From positions 1 through 33,689 of the forward strand of contig SAAM01000005.1 of NCBI GenBank assembly GCA_009929415.1: a stretch of 33,689 nt of DNA, given 5' to 3'. This document shows, one piece after another, positions 32,761 through 33,689 of this stretch; positions within the stretch are counted from its first letter, which is position 1; every line of letters begins with the position of its first letter. Both the position numbers and the translations under genes were made by a program. Source of the stretch: Clostridia bacterium (GTDB lineage Bacteria; Bacillota; Clostridia; Peptostreptococcales; Filifactoraceae). The notes under the pieces are model-generated. The model searched no databases, was not told where the DNA came from, and saw only the letters and a program-made list of their open reading frames with translations.

Positions 32761-33482
32761 GATATTTTATCCTCCTTTGCTTTTAATGAATCGTTATTAT
32801 TAAGAGATCTTATCCATGATAAGGTAAGTACGAGGAGTATTGAAATCATTGCCGGAATAATGAAGCTGTCATTGCCAAATAGTTTTAAGCATATAAGCGA
32901 ACAGACAACGCCAGTAATTGCAGGTCTGTGATCTTTCTGTGATTTCCACTGAGCTGTAAATATGGTTACGAAAAGAGCTGTGAGCACAAAGTCAAGCCCA
33001 TCGGTATTAAAAGTAATAAAAGATCCAAGTATTCCTCCAAGAGCAGATCCAATTACCCAGTACATGTGATTTAGAAAAGTTATGTAAAAAACAAACATAT
33101 TTCTGTCTATGTCAACAGGAGGTTCTGCACTGCAAACTATGGAAAATGTTTCATCACAAAGACCAAATATCAGATATGGTTTGATTTTTCCTGTGTCCTT
33201 ATACTTGTCCAGCATGGAAAGTCCGTAAAAAAGGTGACGGGCATTTACTGTAAGAGCAACAAGAAGTGCATTCAAAGGATTGAAGATTGTTGTAAGAAAT
33301 GTTATCGATACATACTGCGATGAGCCGGCAAAAGCAACAAGGCTGAAAAAGACAGTCCATAACACGCTGTATCCTTTACTGTTCATCAGTATTCCATAAG
33401 CTATCCCCAAAAAAATGAAGCCTGTAAGGACAGGTACTGTATGAGGAAAGGCAGCTTTTAGAGCAGGTTTATTTATTTTCAA
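32757..33482 (-). CDS. azlC: AzlC-family large subunit of amino acid exporter
   Basis: A 241-residue membrane protein with the AzlC signature: FPHTVPVLTGFIFLGIAYGI near the start, AGSSQYVSITFL, LLVALTVNARHLFYGLSML and ICDET-like FGLCDETFSIV. With AzlD it forms a branched-chain amino acid exporter. The start codon is TTG (plus-strand 33480-33482), preceded by GGAGGTGA, which is well placed. It begins the two-gene operon; a promoter and palindrome lie just upstream. Confidence 0.9.
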   Translation of the reverse strand: MKINKPALKAAFPHTVPVLTGFIFLGIAYGILMNSKGYSVLWTVFFSLVAFAGSSQYVSITFLTTIFNPLNALLVALTVNARHLFYGLSMLDKYKDTGKIKPYLIFGLCDETFSIVCSAEPPVDIDRNMFVFYITFLNHMYWVIGSALGGILGSFITFNTDGLDFVLTALFVTIFTAQWKSQKDHRPAITGVVCSLICLKLFGNDSFIIPAMISILLVLTLSWIRSLNNNDSLKAKEDKIS

Positions 33483-33510
33483 ATGTTCACCTCCGAATAT
33501 TTATGAAGCG

Positions 33511-33541
33511 AGATTTCATTATTGTGAATTAAATGAAATCT
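33511..33541 (-). promoter_or_regulatory. Palindromic operator candidate of azlCD
   Basis: AGATTTCATT (33511-33520), 11-base spacer, AATGAAATCT (33532-33541): a perfect 10-base inverted repeat. One arm overlaps the azlC -10 box and the other lies downstream of the start site, a good place for a repressor. The repressor is not in the window. Confidence 0.55.
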
Positions 33542-33566
33542 TAACACAATTTTCGTTATGTGTAAA
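33538..33566 (-). promoter_or_regulatory. Promoter of azlCD
   Basis: Read on the minus strand: TTTACA (33566-33561), 17-base spacer, TAAGAT (33543-33538). The predicted start is about 50 bases before the TTG of azlC. Confidence 0.55.
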
Positions 33567-33689
33567 GGTTATTTTATTTAAAATAAATTGACTCATACTT
33601 CGCACATGAATATTATTCTATGAACCTTGAAAATTCAATATTTGACATGAATCAACTATCTTAGATACACAAACCAAGACACTTTTTCG
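33567..33689. other. A/T-rich end of window without a recognised gene
   Basis: About 120 bases upstream of azlC. I see no ORF with a ribosome binding site, no tRNA and no clear hairpin; it may hold the upstream part of a divergent promoter. Confidence 0.4.

Noticed and set aside
1-33689. CRISPR array, insertion sequence, prophage or tRNA genes
   Set aside because: I looked for regularly spaced repeats, transposase or integrase-like proteins and tRNA cloverleaf sequences and saw none.

Overview
The window looks like chromosome of a low-to-moderate G+C Gram-positive bacterium of the Bacillota, most likely an anaerobic or microaerophilic member of the Clostridia. This is inferred from several signs. 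Shine-Dalgarno sites are strong (GGAGG) ahead of almost every gene. AGA/AGG and ATA codons dominate. There are occasional TTG starts. The gene families are clostridial in flavour: SPL-type radical SAM, short ThiC, DUF1538, DUF3841, PucR regulators and a desulfoferrodoxin-like domain. I see no rRNA, tRNA, CRISPR array, insertion sequence, phage or plasmid gene. Species cannot be named from the sequence alone.

Layout. 1-3.4 kb: the tail of a DUF1801 gene, a DUF2975 membrane protein with its partner HTH regulator, a doubtful small ORF, a DUF1538 membrane protein and a 52-residue lysine-rich protein too short for routine gene calling. 3.5-8.84 kb: a tightly packed co-directional block (agmatinase/arginase family, GNAT, DUF4256, a broken hotdog thioesterase, SPL radical SAM, two tandem DUF3841 paralogues, PucR regulator) closed by a strong terminator. 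8.9-11.9 kb: an ornithine-cyclodeaminase-family enzyme, a PLP aminotransferase and an EamA exporter, overlapping or nearly so. 12-14 kb, minus strand: psuK-psuG for pseudouridine breakdown; the kinase carries its own DNA-binding domain and has a palindrome just downstream of its promoter. 14.2-16 kb: a DHCR24-like FAD enzyme and a decayed ABC-transporter ATPase.

16-19.8 kb: a TPP riboswitch with a transcription terminator controls thiM-thiE-thiD-thiC. The operon makes HMP-PP (ThiC, ThiD), salvages hydroxyethylthiazole (ThiM) and joins the two (ThiE); no thiazole synthesis genes are present here. 19.9-22.8 kb: a FUSC-type membrane protein and a short-chain dehydrogenase, the latter with a palindromic operator candidate.

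22.9-27.0 kb: a MarR regulator lacking cysteine heads an apparent operon with pirin, a nitroreductase, a VOC protein, a DODA-type extradiol dioxygenase and a double-VOC protein. A perfect palindrome lies in the promoter spacer and resembles the box of the Bacillus MhqR quinone regulator, so I read this as a quinone/catechol or aromatic-electrophile detoxification operon. 27.2-30.4 kb: an XRE/TPR-like regulator, a CPBP intramembrane protease and a MerR-zinc-ribbon-methyltransferase fusion form a second compact operon. 30.5-32.3 kb: an MFS exporter and an XRE regulator fused to a desulfoferrodoxin/superoxide-reductase-like domain. 32.4-33.5 kb, minus strand: azlC-azlD branched-chain amino acid exporter. 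The most unusual items are the XRE-superoxide-reductase-like fusion with an apparently altered iron site, the MerR-methyltransferase fusion next to a CPBP protease, and the MhqR-like operon.
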